The translations under genes and the position numbers were made by a program. A stretch of 64,000 nt of DNA, taken from the NCBI GenBank assembly GCA_032158295.1, contig CM063254.1, positions 1,550,001 through 1,614,000 of the forward strand, read 5' to 3'. The notes under the pieces are model-generated. The model did no database searches. It was given only the letters and a program-made list of their open reading frames with translations, and had not been told where the DNA came from. Shown in pieces: positions 1-11,372 of this stretch. Numbering within the stretch: position 1 is the stretch's first letter; each line of letters opens with the position of its first letter. This stretch comes from Pycnopodia helianthoides (taxonomy: Eukaryota; Echinodermata; Asteroidea; Forcipulatida; Asteriidae).

Positions 1-1800
1 AGTTCATTTCGGTAGCTAAATAGTTTGTTTAAAGAGTAGGCATTGTTTAAATATAAACTGAAAATGCGTGTCAAATAATCAGACACACACATCTGTGGTA
101 ACATACAGCAAATGATAATTTCTGTTCCGACTAAAATTTATTTTAAAAAAAAATCAATTTTTTATTGTTCTTTGTTTAAAGGTATTGTACACTTTTGGTA
201 ACGCTCAAACTCACATTTTGTGTGATTAAACATATGCATGAACGAACAAACCTGTGAAAGTTTGAGCTCAATTGGTCGAGGTCGACGAGAAAATAGTGAA
301 AAGAGACCTTATGTGTTTTCTGGGTTTTTTTATTATTGCGCGCGATAATTACTACTGTTTTACTCGTTTCTCAGAAACGATAGCATTTTAGGCAGAACTA
401 TTTTAAGGAACCCTTTCTATCATTACTTACTTTAAATCATGTAAGTTATGTGTGAATCTGTGAACATTGTGTTTTTCGATCTTACCAATAGTGTACAGGG
501 CCTTTAAGACCAGCCTGAGAAGAGAGCCTCTAGACAGGAACTTTGGGCTTCAGCTGGTTCTTTTCTTCTTGTAAATGTTTTTATCAATTTGCATTATTGT
601 TCTTTTAAATTAAAAGAAATGAAACAAATATAAATGTAAGTATAGATAAATTGATCTTTTTCCAACAATCAGTCATTTTTTGAATTCAATTTATTTATAA
701 AATGATCTTTCACTAAAAATGAAAATGCAAGGATTGTAAGCAATCAGCTGCAAGAGATGAGCTCTTCAGAGACCATAGCTGCCACAAGTAGCTTTTACAA
801 AAAATCCCAAAAGTGGCCAAAAAGGAAGGCAAGGTTTGATCTACTTTCTCTCAAAAACGAACATGTCATGTCCTGGATTGACATTTTCCAATGTTTTTCA
901 ATTCAGCAGAATGTTTACATTTATAAAACATGTTTTGCTCGACTTTCTTGACATTTTTACTGAAAAAAAAGAAGTTCAAAATTATCACCAATACATGTAT
1001 TAGTTATGTCTGGATGGGCATAGTTATGGTTAGGCAGAAATATATAGTCTCTTAAACTTTGAATATTTAAAGGGAAAAAATATCCCTTTTTAGCTTGAAT
1101 GTTAATCCCACTCAATAAATTCTGGTACTCAACATAAATAAGTTTGCTGTTTTCAAAGTTTAAGTAATATGCTGGCTGTTTATTGTTGGTTTATTGTTGT
1201 TGTTGAATCAAAGAAAAACAACCTTTTCTTAAAGCAGTTTTCATAAAACACACACATGCACAAAAAAACCATAACGCTTCATTTTTGCAGTTTGTCTATG
1301 TACAAGACGCACTCTTTTCTATGTCATTATTATTATACTGGCTCTTCTCAGAGCAACACTTCTTCCAAAGAGTTTTTGTACATGGTTGTACCCGCAAGTT
1401 GACTAACTATAGTTTGTCTCAAACTAAACACAACATGAACTATTTACACTGAACAAAGGTCTATACTATGAGGAGCTAGTTATTTACATTATAAGACTTC
1501 AAATTGACGTACAGACATGGAGGAAAAAAATAAAGCAAATAACTTTGTTGCCATGGCATCAGCCGAATTACCATTTCCGGGGGGTTTCACCATTTTAAAA
1601 TTTTGGAATAGTGAAATTTGCCTATTTTCAAGGCCGCAATACCGTTAAACAACCTACAGAAATTTGAGAAGAATAAATCCTTTTAATTGTTTCTGGTGTT
1701 GGTATACTTTAATCACCATGGGGACCTATGGCTTGTAATTGTATGGTCTTTTGTCCATTTGAATGAGAGCAGTCTTACAAGACGACGGAGATGGTCAACC
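1..1800. other. Region downstream of HTRA2
   Basis: Holds the family A MITE (176-507) and one decayed arm of the GTCGAGACC hairpin family near 1318-1425. The short open frames at 757-951 and 1687-1905 show no motif or conserved composition and are not called. The rest is AT-rich sequence in which nothing was recognised. Confidence 0.5.
176..507. mobile_element. TTAA MITE, family A (TTGGTAA tips)
   Basis: Flanked by TTAA, with inverted ends running AGG..., GTACACT, TTGGTAA and their complement TTACCAATAGTGTACAGGGCCT. Other copies in the window: 11590-11875 (truncated, starts 6 bp after an ARHGAP19 splice donor), 35941-36277 (complete) and a diverged relative at 35007-35398. No coding capacity. 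Confidence 0.75.
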
Positions 1801-1809
1801 AACCAATCA

Positions 1810-2284
1810 GGGTGTTCCAACCCTAGTATGAACCTTAACCTTCTGTTGGATGAAGGTTTACTGAGATTGATCAGGAACCAACTTAAGAGGGTGTTCCAAC
1901 CCTAGTATGAACCTTAACCTTCTGTTGGATGAAGGTTTACTGAGATTGATCAGGAACCAACTTAAGAGGGTGTTCCAACCCTAGTATGAACCTTAACCTT
2001 CTGTTGGATGAAGGTTTACTGAGATTGATCAGGAACCAACTTAAGAGGGTGTTCCAACCCTAGTATGAACCTTAACCTTCTGTTGGATGAAGGTTTACTG
2101 AGATTGATCAGGAACCAACTTAAGAGGGTGTTCCAACCCTAGTATGAACCTTAACCTTCTGTTGGATGAAGGTTTACTGAGATTGATCAGGAACCAACTT
2201 AAGAGGGTGTTCCAACCCTAGTATGAACCTTAACCTTCTGTTGGATGAAGGTTTACTGAGATTGATCAGGAACCAACTTAAGAG
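1810..2284. repeat. 79-bp minisatellite, six copies, derived from the HTRA2 3' end
   Basis: Six near-identical 79-bp units start at 1810, 1889, 1968, 2047, 2126 and 2205; the last ends where the sequence diverges at 2284. The copy nearest the gene contains the last ten HTRA2 codons and the TAA stop. The other five are tandem duplicates of that exon tail and would lie in the 3' UTR or downstream. Because the stop is in the first copy read, the protein is not changed. Near-identity of the copies indicates recent expansion or homogenisation. Confidence 0.93.
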
Positions 2285-5200
2285 TTAGTGTCTGTGAGCG
2301 ACGGACGACGGCTATTTCCATTTCTTTGTTGGAGAGTACTGAATTGTAGACATCTGTAGCAGACTTGACTGGCTTGCCATTGATGTGAGTAACAATATCA
2401 CCAGCTTTCATACCAACTCTGTCCATAAAAAAATAGACCAATTCATGTATCAATTTAACACTGTACTGGAACACCTTGCTGATACAGTAACAAGCAAACC
2501 TTTCAAAAACTAAAAGTTAAAGTTCGCTGCAATGAATTTATGTGAGGTTTCCTTGAAACAGAAAAAAAAAAAAAAAGTCAACTTTGATTGAATATTTACA
2601 TGTATGCAGGAGATCCAACAGTAATTCTGTACACTAAGACACCATGCGTGACGTTAGGAAAGTCGGCCATGCGTGACTTGAGGTCATTGAGCAGAGGTGG
2701 GGTCAAGGTCAGCATGGTGATGCCAATGTAGCCTCGTTTATCATCCTGTGTTGTGGTCTTCTTCCCACCTGAGAACCAACTACCAGTCAAGCCTGATGAA
2801 GAATCTAAAGCCACAAAGAAAATACTCTTCTTTTTAAAATATATTGCCATACAAAGCAATCATGAAGAATAATCTAATTATTGGGCCTTATGTTACAACT
2901 TCTTCCACAGCCACTTGTGAAAAACTCTGTTTAAAACCCTAACCCCCCATAAGGGTCCCTCTACATACCCTGCCAAATACAACAGAATGCAACACAGTTG
3001 AAATGAGAACCATGCCAAATGCAACCAAATGCAACAAGAGATTTTGTTGCATTGTGCAGGCACGTTAACTCGTGTTAGGAATGAGCAAGGGTGTTTGCCC
3101 TGCTAAATGCAACAGTATGCACATAAGTGTTGTGCTGACTTGGCTAAAATGCAACAAATTCCATCAAGGTATGAATTTGAGTTGACTGCCAAATACAACA
3201 AAATGCAACACCAATATGAAGTCACTTGACTGTTAAATGCAACAAATTCAGTCAAAGAATGACATCTCAGTTGACTGCCAAATGCAACAGATAACAACAA
3301 CTATTACCAGTTGGTGCATATTGTTGCATTTAGCACGGTTATATTACAAGGTACGTCACTATTAGGCACACAATAATGGTTCTTAAGAATATCAAACACA
3401 GTTTGATAAAACCATTAACCTATTATTAATGTTTAATTAATTTGAATCGGAGATGCTGTAAACTGTGAACTTTGACCCTACCTTCTGACTTCATCTTGTG
3501 ATTGACCTTGTCCAGGAAGTCCTGAGCATAATCGATGGGAATGGCAAAGGAGATTCCTGATGTGACCTTCATGGTGTTTATACCAATGACTTCTCCATCC
3601 AGATTCACTAGTGGGCCACCTGAATTACCAGACTTGAAACACAGAAAATTTGATTAATTTTTTTAATTGTTTTGGACACATCCAATAACAGGATAAATAG
3701 GAGATAATGAAGAAATATTCAGTTTCTGTGGTTTTAGATGTGGGAGAAAAAGCCCAATTGGGGAAAGTCAGTGCCCAGTGTCATAGAGCAGCTTAAACAG
3801 AAAATTTTGCTTAACAGTTTTCTGCTAAGCAAAAGTAATGGTACATGTGACATGGTATTTTAGCTGGTAACCTTATTCTTGTTAGTATAATTTTGTTGTG
3901 CTTGTCTACTTTTTGTGCAAAAGCAACTCTATGAAATTGTGCTTTTGACTGTGCGAGGGCGTGCGTCAATCTAATTTACATGATCCAAAGCAAGTAAAAC
4001 AAACCATTTTATTCATTGTTACTATCACTTTTAATTTGGCCATTGGTATAAGAAAACCACATACAGGCAGTCAAAATAAGATAGACCTGTAACGAGGAAA
4101 GTTACCGTTGAAAGCGCCCCCGTGCGATAAAAAAATATGGTCAATTACCCAAATGTAACAGTACAGAGGTATATTACATAATATGAAACCATCAGCTCAC
4201 ATTGATTGCAGCATCAGTCTGGATGTAGTTGATATCCTTGTTGAGTCCAAGTTCTTTACTTGTTCGGTTCACAGTACTCACAATACCTGCCGTGATGGTG
4301 TTGCTCAATGTTAGAGGGCTTCCCATGGCGATGACCCACTCACCAGGGCGTAACCTCGCTGACTTACCAAGCTTCATAGCTGGTAGATTGTTCTGCAGAA
4401 AATGGATAAAGATCATCATGACCAGACTAGTATAATTCTAATCAACAGTACCAGTAAATCTGCAGTAATAAAGTAACAAATCCTAGCTTAAAAACTTCCC
4501 TGCAGTTTCACTGAGACTTTTGTCTGAAATTCAATGATATTAAAAGGTTTGCATGGAATGGTTAGGAGTATAACGCGCCACACAAGGTTGGCTAATTTAA
4601 CAATGTCAGCCAAACATTAAAGGGACGAGTTGGTCTATGAAAAGTGTTTGTAACCGTTTGTTATAAAAATGCATATGGTTAGAAAGATGTTTTAAAAGTA
4701 CAATACAATGATCCACACAGATATACCTCAAAATTGTGTGGTTTCCCTTCTAAATCGTGAACTTCTACATGGTGCCATTTTGTAGAGCCAAATTTTTGAC
4801 TCCACAAAATGGCGGACCGTGTAAGTTCACAAAGTAAAAGGAACACCACGCAATTTCGAGGCATATTTGTGTGGATCATTGTATTCTACTTTTAAAGCAT
4901 TTTTCTATTAAACCATATGCATTTTATAACAAACGGTTACAAACATTTTTCGTAGACCAACTTGCCCCGATCCAAGGCAACGTGTCCCTTTAACACCTAC
5001 CCCATCATTAATCTTGACTGCAGCCAAGTCAGATATTGGGTCAATAGCAACCACATGACCAGTAACTATCCGTCCGCCATGAAGCTTGACCATAACGGAC
5101 TGTTTACCTCCAATCTTGTTGGCAACAACATGAGCATTGGTTAGAATGAGACCGTCTGAACTGACGATGAACCCGGAACCGTTGGAAATAGGAACCTGTT

Positions 5201-8200
5201 TCCCACCCATCATAGGGTGCCTATGAAAGAAGAAGGAAAGAAAAGAGAAACATAAAAAGTTAAATGTCACCAAACGCCAAATCAAACGTTAAAATCCACT
5301 AATTTTAAGACATTGTTTAAAGGAACATTACATAATTGGTAAGAAAAAAACTTGTAAAATATACTTTTTGATCACAGATTTACATAAAACTTAAACGGTC
5401 TAATGATGATGATAGTAGAAAACATCCCTTGAAATTTTTCTGTCTGAAATGCCATATTTTATGAGAAATGAATAAACTAATTTTTTTAAGGTTTTACAAT
5501 AACAGAAGTTAACTCTCTGGTCCCTGCACCACCCGAGTTTGCTGAAAAATGTTTCATTTTTCAACTACTAGAATCGTGGTTCAAATTTCACAAGATACCC
5601 AAGGCTTGTTTGTTACGTACAATTTTTGTCCTTTTTGTTAACATTGTCATTGAATAACCTATCATTTCAAGTTCAGCGGTGATACATGTAAGTCCAAAGA
5701 GAACAATAATTGCCTCCCACTAGCAGCTACCAGTCATTTTCAAGGTGAAATTAACACAATAGTTTTTGAAGGCTGTTGCCTGGCATCACATGCTCATGAA
5801 TAGTGATTAATTGCTAAGGTATTTATGACAGTATCATCAAGACGAAGGAAGATGGGGGGGGGGTTACAAATGAGAGTGGTATTGTTACAGAATTTCATCA
5901 TCATTAGCATTAAAATTTTACAAATCAACTGTGAGGAGGAAAAGTCAAAAATGATCCATATAATTTATAAACGATTGCCTTTGTCTTGACACCAACGCGT
6001 ACCAATGACTAATTAGGTTTTTTTATGCTACTTTTTTTTTTCTCTCCAAACACAAGCTGGGGAGCGTTTCCACGTACCACATGTTACAGCTGGGCGGTCC
6101 AGTGGCTTAAAGGTTAAACAACTTGCTAATAACTTGTTTTATTTTATTTACATGTGTTCATTTATGTGCTCAAGTTGGCTTAAGGGGATAGTTGCAGGCT
6201 AAGCGATCAAGTGGATGTTAGGAATCTTGTTTTCAAAAAAATAAAGATAAAAAAGTCAACAAATTAAATGTATCAAACAGAATGATGCCAATGTACAAAC
6301 ATAATTGGCACCAATTTTATAACCAAAATAAATACATTGAGGAAGATAAGCTACTGAATATTATTATGAAAAATACAAGTTATTGCTACAAAATGTCACT
6401 CTCAGGTCCAACAACTGAATGAAATATTTCACAACCTGACAAAAACCACAACTTAACAAATGCTTTACTCAGTCCATAGAGTGGCAACTTGTTGATGTAT
6501 AGGCCTATGTTGCCATTCTGTGGCTGCTTATACAAAATGCTCAGCCACTTACTGAAAGCCAGTGCACAAAAGGTCAGGTTTTTCTCCTCCTCAAATTAAC
6601 ATATTTTAGTCCCTCAAAATATTATTTTGTTACCTTGAAATATCATTTTGTTTCCTCAAAATATTATTTCTAGGGAATGGAATGAAATAATATTTCAAGG
6701 GGGAATTTTTTTTTTAGAGGTAATGAAATAATATTTTGAGGGTACAAAATAATATTTTGAGGGAATGAAATAACATTTCGAGAGGATCAAAATAATAATT
6801 TGAGGAAGCAAAGTAATATTTTGAGGGAACGAAATAATCTTTTGAGGTAGCGAAATAATATTTTGAGGTAAAGAAATTCTTTCTTTTTTTCTTTATCACT
6901 TCAATATTTTTGTATTTGTCCCTTTAGGGGCTCTGTACCACTGTTGTGTAGGATTGGAAACAAGGTTTGAATATTGACGCAAGATTACAATTCTGACTTT
7001 TTAACTGTATGTTAATGTTTTGTTTCATTTTGAAACAACTCGGTGCAAAGAATCTCTTGGGTATGCAGTTTCATGCTGTTTTTCATGAGTCCATCTGATG
7101 TTCATCAATGCACACACACATGACACAGACACAGCACAAACGGTAACGTCTGGTACAGTAGAACGTTGACATTTCAAATGTAATCAATCATTTATGGTAA
7201 TAATGTTAATGAAGCAATAAACAAGTGGTCAACTATTTTCCAAAACGATGATGCATACAGAGTTATAATGAGCGATTGTAATGAACCATTGTTTATAGTG
7301 GTTTACAGTTACACTCAGTGTCATTATTACTGGTGATTATTGAATTGGCGTTTGGTGACTTTTGACACCTTAAGTAGGGAGAACACCATTAAACAATGTC
7401 TTTAATAGAGGATTACGTTTCAACATAGTGCAAGGTGCACACTAACACTTGTTTCACTATTGCTCTTAATTGTTTTGTTTAAACGTGTAATAAGTGCTAA
7501 TAAAATGACTTCTTATCAAAACTTTGCACCGTTAATGTTTTTCATAAGTATGAAATTCTCATTCAGCCTTTCAATCTACGAACAAAAATTGGTTGCGCAG
7601 CAAATTTTTAATTAAATCAAATTTTATTTTGATTAAACCAAATTGTTGACCTTTGTTAATCTTTTACCCTTTCTAACGAATATGGCACCACTGAACAATT
7701 TTTCTTAACCCTGCGCTTCCAATAACCGACCCAAACTTACACCGTGGTCGCACCAGTGTCGCTAGGAGAAGCAGGTGGGTTTATGTAATGTACACTCCAA
7801 CCCTGTATACAATCCTTTGTTCAAGAGTCTAAATACATAAATGGGGGTCATCTTGACTTCCTCCCAACCCCCACCCCCACCCTTCAGCATAGCAATTACC
7901 CAAAAAAGTGGCTGGTGGCTCAGGCACAAAGAAATGTGGTTAACAGTGTAAACTAATGGGGCGATGACTAAGGCTGCCTTTTGTCAAGGCTGGTGTCGCA
8001 AGTGCATTCACCCAGGATTAAATATGACTAAACCATGTTTTTTTGCATGGTTTGAAAGGGGCATAACTGGAATTTCACAGTATTTGTTGCCCAACAATTT
8101 TGGATTTTATTAAAAAAACAAAAAAAAGAGTGTCTTCTGACGACACTGTATTGGCGGCGCAGGTTAAGTAAAGTAGTTGAGTTTAAGTCAGCACAGTGTA

Positions 8201-9675
8201 CATTGTCACTTGTTTCATCCTTGCACTCAACATTTCAATTTATTGTGTAATTAGCGCTAATTAAGGGCTCTTTTAATTAGACTTTGCACCAATATTGAAT
8301 TTCTTAAATATGTAAGACTTAGTCAGTGGACCATAGCCTTTCAATCCATGAAGAAATTTTGATAAAATCAATTTTCTGGTGGGCTTAGGGGGCTATCCCC
8401 TCCCAACGCACCACTTGGTGCACTTACGAATTCACATTTGAAAGTTCCCTCGATGGGTGCAACATATCCCACACTTCATTCAACCTCGCTGGGCTCCTGG
8501 ACTAATAGATCTTCCTTCATTCAACAAGAATGAATCAGCATCCAGCTGACGGATTGAGTTCCACTGTCCTCAAACCTGAGGACATTGCAGGGTTTGCCCT
8601 TAACCATTTTTAGTGACTGCATGGCCAGCATGACCAGTTAGCTTTGTCATTCCATCAGCTTTTTCATTAGTCCAGATTTCAAGAAATAGGGATGCTTTTC
8701 AACACTAAACTAGCCAACTGGACCACTTGGAGTGAATTTGACTGGTCTTCAGATAATGAGCATTTGGCCACCGGACCGCTGATCAGAAAGAACGCTGCAA
8801 TGAAACTCAACCTGTGACGTCAACTGGATGGAAACTTAAATCCAGAAACGGCTTGTTGCAACCCCCCCCCCCCCCCAGCATGAATACAAAGTAAGACAAA
8901 TCTAAACATAATATTCTGGGAATACAAATTACATTTGTTCCTTGACTGCAAAACAAAACTTAACCTGCCATGACAATGACAATGACAGGGGCAGTTAACT
9001 TCAATGTTGTTTATTTAAACTTAAAGTTGAGAAAACATAAATAGCTGACATTGCAAACTGCTTACCAGCCAAAAAACTTAAAGTTAGTAGGCCAACATGA
9101 GCTAGAAAGCAATGCTTTGAATTATACCTTCCGTGAATCTCAATGTAAACCACAGATGGTGCAACAATATCCACTGCATCTGCAATAAAGTTGAACCGGT
9201 GTGAACGTGGTGGTACAAAACCATCTCCTTCATCAACAACTTGTGCTGCTTTCACAACAGGAAAAAAATGTGACTCTTCTTGGGATTGCTCCACAAAGTC
9301 TGTGCCGTTTCCAAAGTCATCTTGTTGAAAATCATTCCATGAGGAGTTTTTAAGTTCTTCTGCCTCTTTAAGGGCCTGTAGTTTCCGTCGTTTCTTATCC
9401 CGTCGTGGTTCAAATCGGGCACCAATCAGTGAATGAAGGTACGGTGACAAAAACATCAGGAAACAAAAAATTGCTGTTCCTTGAAATATTCTCTTAAAGA
9501 ATAAGTTTTTATTTTCATTCATCTTTTCTTGTGAGATGGTCCTACATATTGATGTCTGTGGTTTCACTGTTTGGAGAATGTGTCGATGGACGGAAAATAC
9601 ATTAACTTTTCTTTGAAATATTGACTGAGTCTGCCTCTGAGAAAGCAAAATTCTTCTTACCATGGAGGCCGCCAT
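2253..9675 (-). CDS. HTRA2: HTRA2/Omi-type mitochondrial serine protease, six exons
   Basis: ATP-independent trypsin-like protease of the mitochondrial intermembrane space, acting in protein quality control and apoptosis in known orthologues. Exons on the minus strand: 9675-9128, 5220-5001, 4392-4201, 3632-3482, 2804-2600, 2418-2253. All have GT-AG borders and the lengths sum to 1482 nt, 493 codons plus stop (human 458 aa). The N-terminus is basic and transit-like, followed by a hydrophobic segment at about residues 62-86, then the family motif [20 protein letters not shown]. The catalytic triad is visible: His in TNAHVV (exon 2), Asp in [11 protein letters not shown] (exon 2), Ser in GNSGGPLVN (exon 4). 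Exons 5-6 encode the PDZ domain ([27 protein letters not shown]). No AVPS-like IAP-binding tetrapeptide is evident after the membrane segment. The last ten codons and the stop lie in the first copy of a 79-bp tandem repeat. The ATG at 9675 is chosen because it precedes the targeting sequence and overlaps a YY1-type site. Confidence 0.95.
2950..3340. repeat. Irregular AATGCAACA-rich repeat, HTRA2 intron
   Basis: The motif CAAATGCAACA and variants recur about a dozen times at irregular spacing between HTRA2 exons 4 and 5. No clean period. Non-coding. Confidence 0.5.
4617..4993. mobile_element. Hairpin TTAA MITE abutting an HTRA2 splice donor
   Basis: TTAA at 4617-4620 and 4990-4993. The whole element is a long imperfect inverted repeat, e.g. 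CCGTTTGTTATAAAAATGCA near 4652 and its complement near 4915. The right TTAA begins 7 bp inside the intron from the donor of HTRA2 exon 2 at 5000, so the element borders the splice site directly. Confidence 0.78.
5317..5482. mobile_element. TTAA MITE, family C, 3'-truncated
   Basis: Starts with TTAA and AGGAACATTACATAATTGG, is colinear with 57548 onward for about 165 bp, then stops in a T tract. HTRA2 intron 1. Confidence 0.7.
6605..6890. repeat. AT-rich short tandem array with inverted halves, HTRA2 intron 1
   Basis: About three copies of CTCAAAATATTATTT are followed by about eight imperfect copies of the complement AAATAATATTTTGAGG with 19-20-bp spacing, so the segment can fold back on itself. 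Non-coding. Confidence 0.65.
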
Positions 9676-9679
9676 CTTG
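9668..9679 (-). promoter_or_regulatory. YY1-type site over the HTRA2 start codon
   Basis: On the minus strand the sequence CAAGATGGCGGC matches the YY1 consensus and contains the HTRA2 ATG. YY1 sites just downstream of the transcription start and overlapping the initiator ATG are common in housekeeping genes of animals. Function here is inferred from sequence alone. Confidence 0.55.
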
Positions 9680-9869
9680 AATTAGAACTTTTATTTCGGA
9701 AAAGACAGGTACCTTTTGCTTTGCTTTCGCAAAAAGCCTAGTATTATGCTTACAATTGAGCTGGGGACCAGACCATTGGTTGGAACGTCTACCGACGGCT
9801 GTTATATGCCTCCAAAGAACGTAAACAACCCGAACAAAAAGTTTAACGACTTCGCACTTAAGTAGTAAA

Positions 9870-9895
9870 GCGCATGCGCGCTGTTTGACACCAAT
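9870..9895. promoter_or_regulatory. NRF1-type palindrome and CCAAT box upstream of HTRA2
   Basis: GCGCATGCGC at 9870-9879 is a perfect NRF1-type palindrome, and CCAAT at 9891-9895 lies 12 bp further. NRF1 drives many nuclear genes for mitochondrial proteins, which fits HTRA2, whose ATG is about 200 bp away. The same segment could serve the divergent ARHGAP19 transcript. Confidence 0.5.
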
Positions 9896-10019
9896 CAAAT
9901 TAGTCCGTGCGCGGTCTGTCGCTTTTGAATTTATAGGACGGTTCCTTTCTATCTCTCTTTCTGTCTTCAAAATCAAAACTCCCAGCCTTGAATTTGGTTT
10001 GGTTTGTGCATACAACCGT

Positions 10020-11365
10020 TCAGAAAATACATGTAACTGTTCTAACTTGTATTGACTATAGTATTAATGTAACTGTTTGTTAATGTATTGTTTCGCGTAG
10101 CGCTAGGATAGCGTACGTACATGGGCTGTCCCTGTTTTTAGGCAATCGACGACAGAAACACGGACAGAAACTTGAGAAAGAGACTTTGATTTGAAGTGTG
10201 AGGAGAGCTGAGCTGAGACAATTTTCAAGGACAAGGTGAACTATTTAGTTATTAATGATAACAATTAATAATTAAAAAATTATGAGTAATTTTTGTAATA
10301 GATGTTAAATTTGCACCGGGGATAAAGAATAGTTATTTTTTATTGTAAGTAACGGTTTTAACTTTTATAAAATAATTAAATATAAAGTTAATACTATAGC
10401 ATGATACTGCAGTGATACTAGTCTTAATACTTTAGTACAGTTACTACTTACTACAGTTTATTTTAAATTTTAAAATAAACTGTAGCCTAAGTGTAAGTTT
10501 CAGTTTTTAATTTAAAAATAAGACGAAGGATTGGAGGTATATACCTCGACCTCCATCAGTGTCCATGGTTATTTTAAAATTTAAAATAAACTGTGCTTGC
10601 TTGTCCCCCCTTGTTTATTTTTAATTTTTTAAAAGTTAGTTATACATATTTTTGTAGGCCGTTGAGTTGACAGGTTAAAATGGCCATTAAAGGAGCATTA
10701 TCAACTGCATGCCCTCCATCCGTACCAAATCTATGGAGTCGAGGGCGCACGTGTAGTGACTAGGGGAGAGTGCATAATGTACAGCCACAGGCTTCCTTTG
10801 ATCAAGACGACATTGCCCCTTTAATTGAGCAATGTTTATGATTTAAAAACCTATTTATGCACATTGCATACAAACTTCACAATAGCTACACCCGCAGGAG
10901 AAAACAAAAAATAAATGTAAGTCGGGCTCGCCCTTAACACTAGCCCGGCGTACATTGTCTAGTGAAAAATGCTATGGGCTAGTAAACACCGTCAACTTGC
11001 CCTGTGGGCTACTAAAAACTGTCCAATCTACTTGTTTAAAATTTCTTCCTTTTCAGATGTGAATATTTAATGTATAAAATGTGTTAATCGTTATTGAGTG
11101 TGTGAATGTAACTTCATTTTGATCATTTAACTGGTTGTGATTGTTAACATTAACACATCAGAACATTACATTTATGGCAATTCCTGTTTAAAATCTGGGC
11201 TACTAAAACTTCCTGGGGGCTAGTAAAATGCACAGTTTACTGGCCCGGCGGGCTACTTTACAAAAAGCTTAAGCGCAAGGCCTGAGTCGTACGTTTCCTC
11301 AACAATAAAATTTTGCTTTAAAAAATTGTTGAGATTCAAATTTTTAAAACGATTCATCATTTCAG
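10020..11365 (+). other. Region between the HTRA2 promoter and the first ARHGAP19 coding exon
   Basis: A plausible non-coding first exon of ARHGAP19 lies near 10140-10235 (purine-rich, ending in GACAAG before GTGAAC). This is inference. An AT-rich perfect palindrome around 10454-10485 is partly repeated near 10570. From about 10920 to 11290 there is an interspersed repeat rich in GGGCTAGTAAA/GGGCTACTAAA, with ends resembling an imperfect inverted repeat (GGGCTCGCCCTTAA and CTTAAGCGCAAGGCC). No convincing coding exon was seen. Confidence 0.4.
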
Positions 11366-11372
11366 CTGAGAC

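Larger units (their letters stand above)
5221..9127 (-). other. HTRA2 intron 1: mostly unexplained sequence
   Basis: Apart from the family C MITE and the AT-rich hairpin array, this 3.9-kb intron shows a diverged duplication (about 7425-7600 and 8190-8360 share blocks such as GACTTTGCACC... and AGCCTTTCAATC), a poly-C run near 8861 and no convincing exon. Confidence 0.4.
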
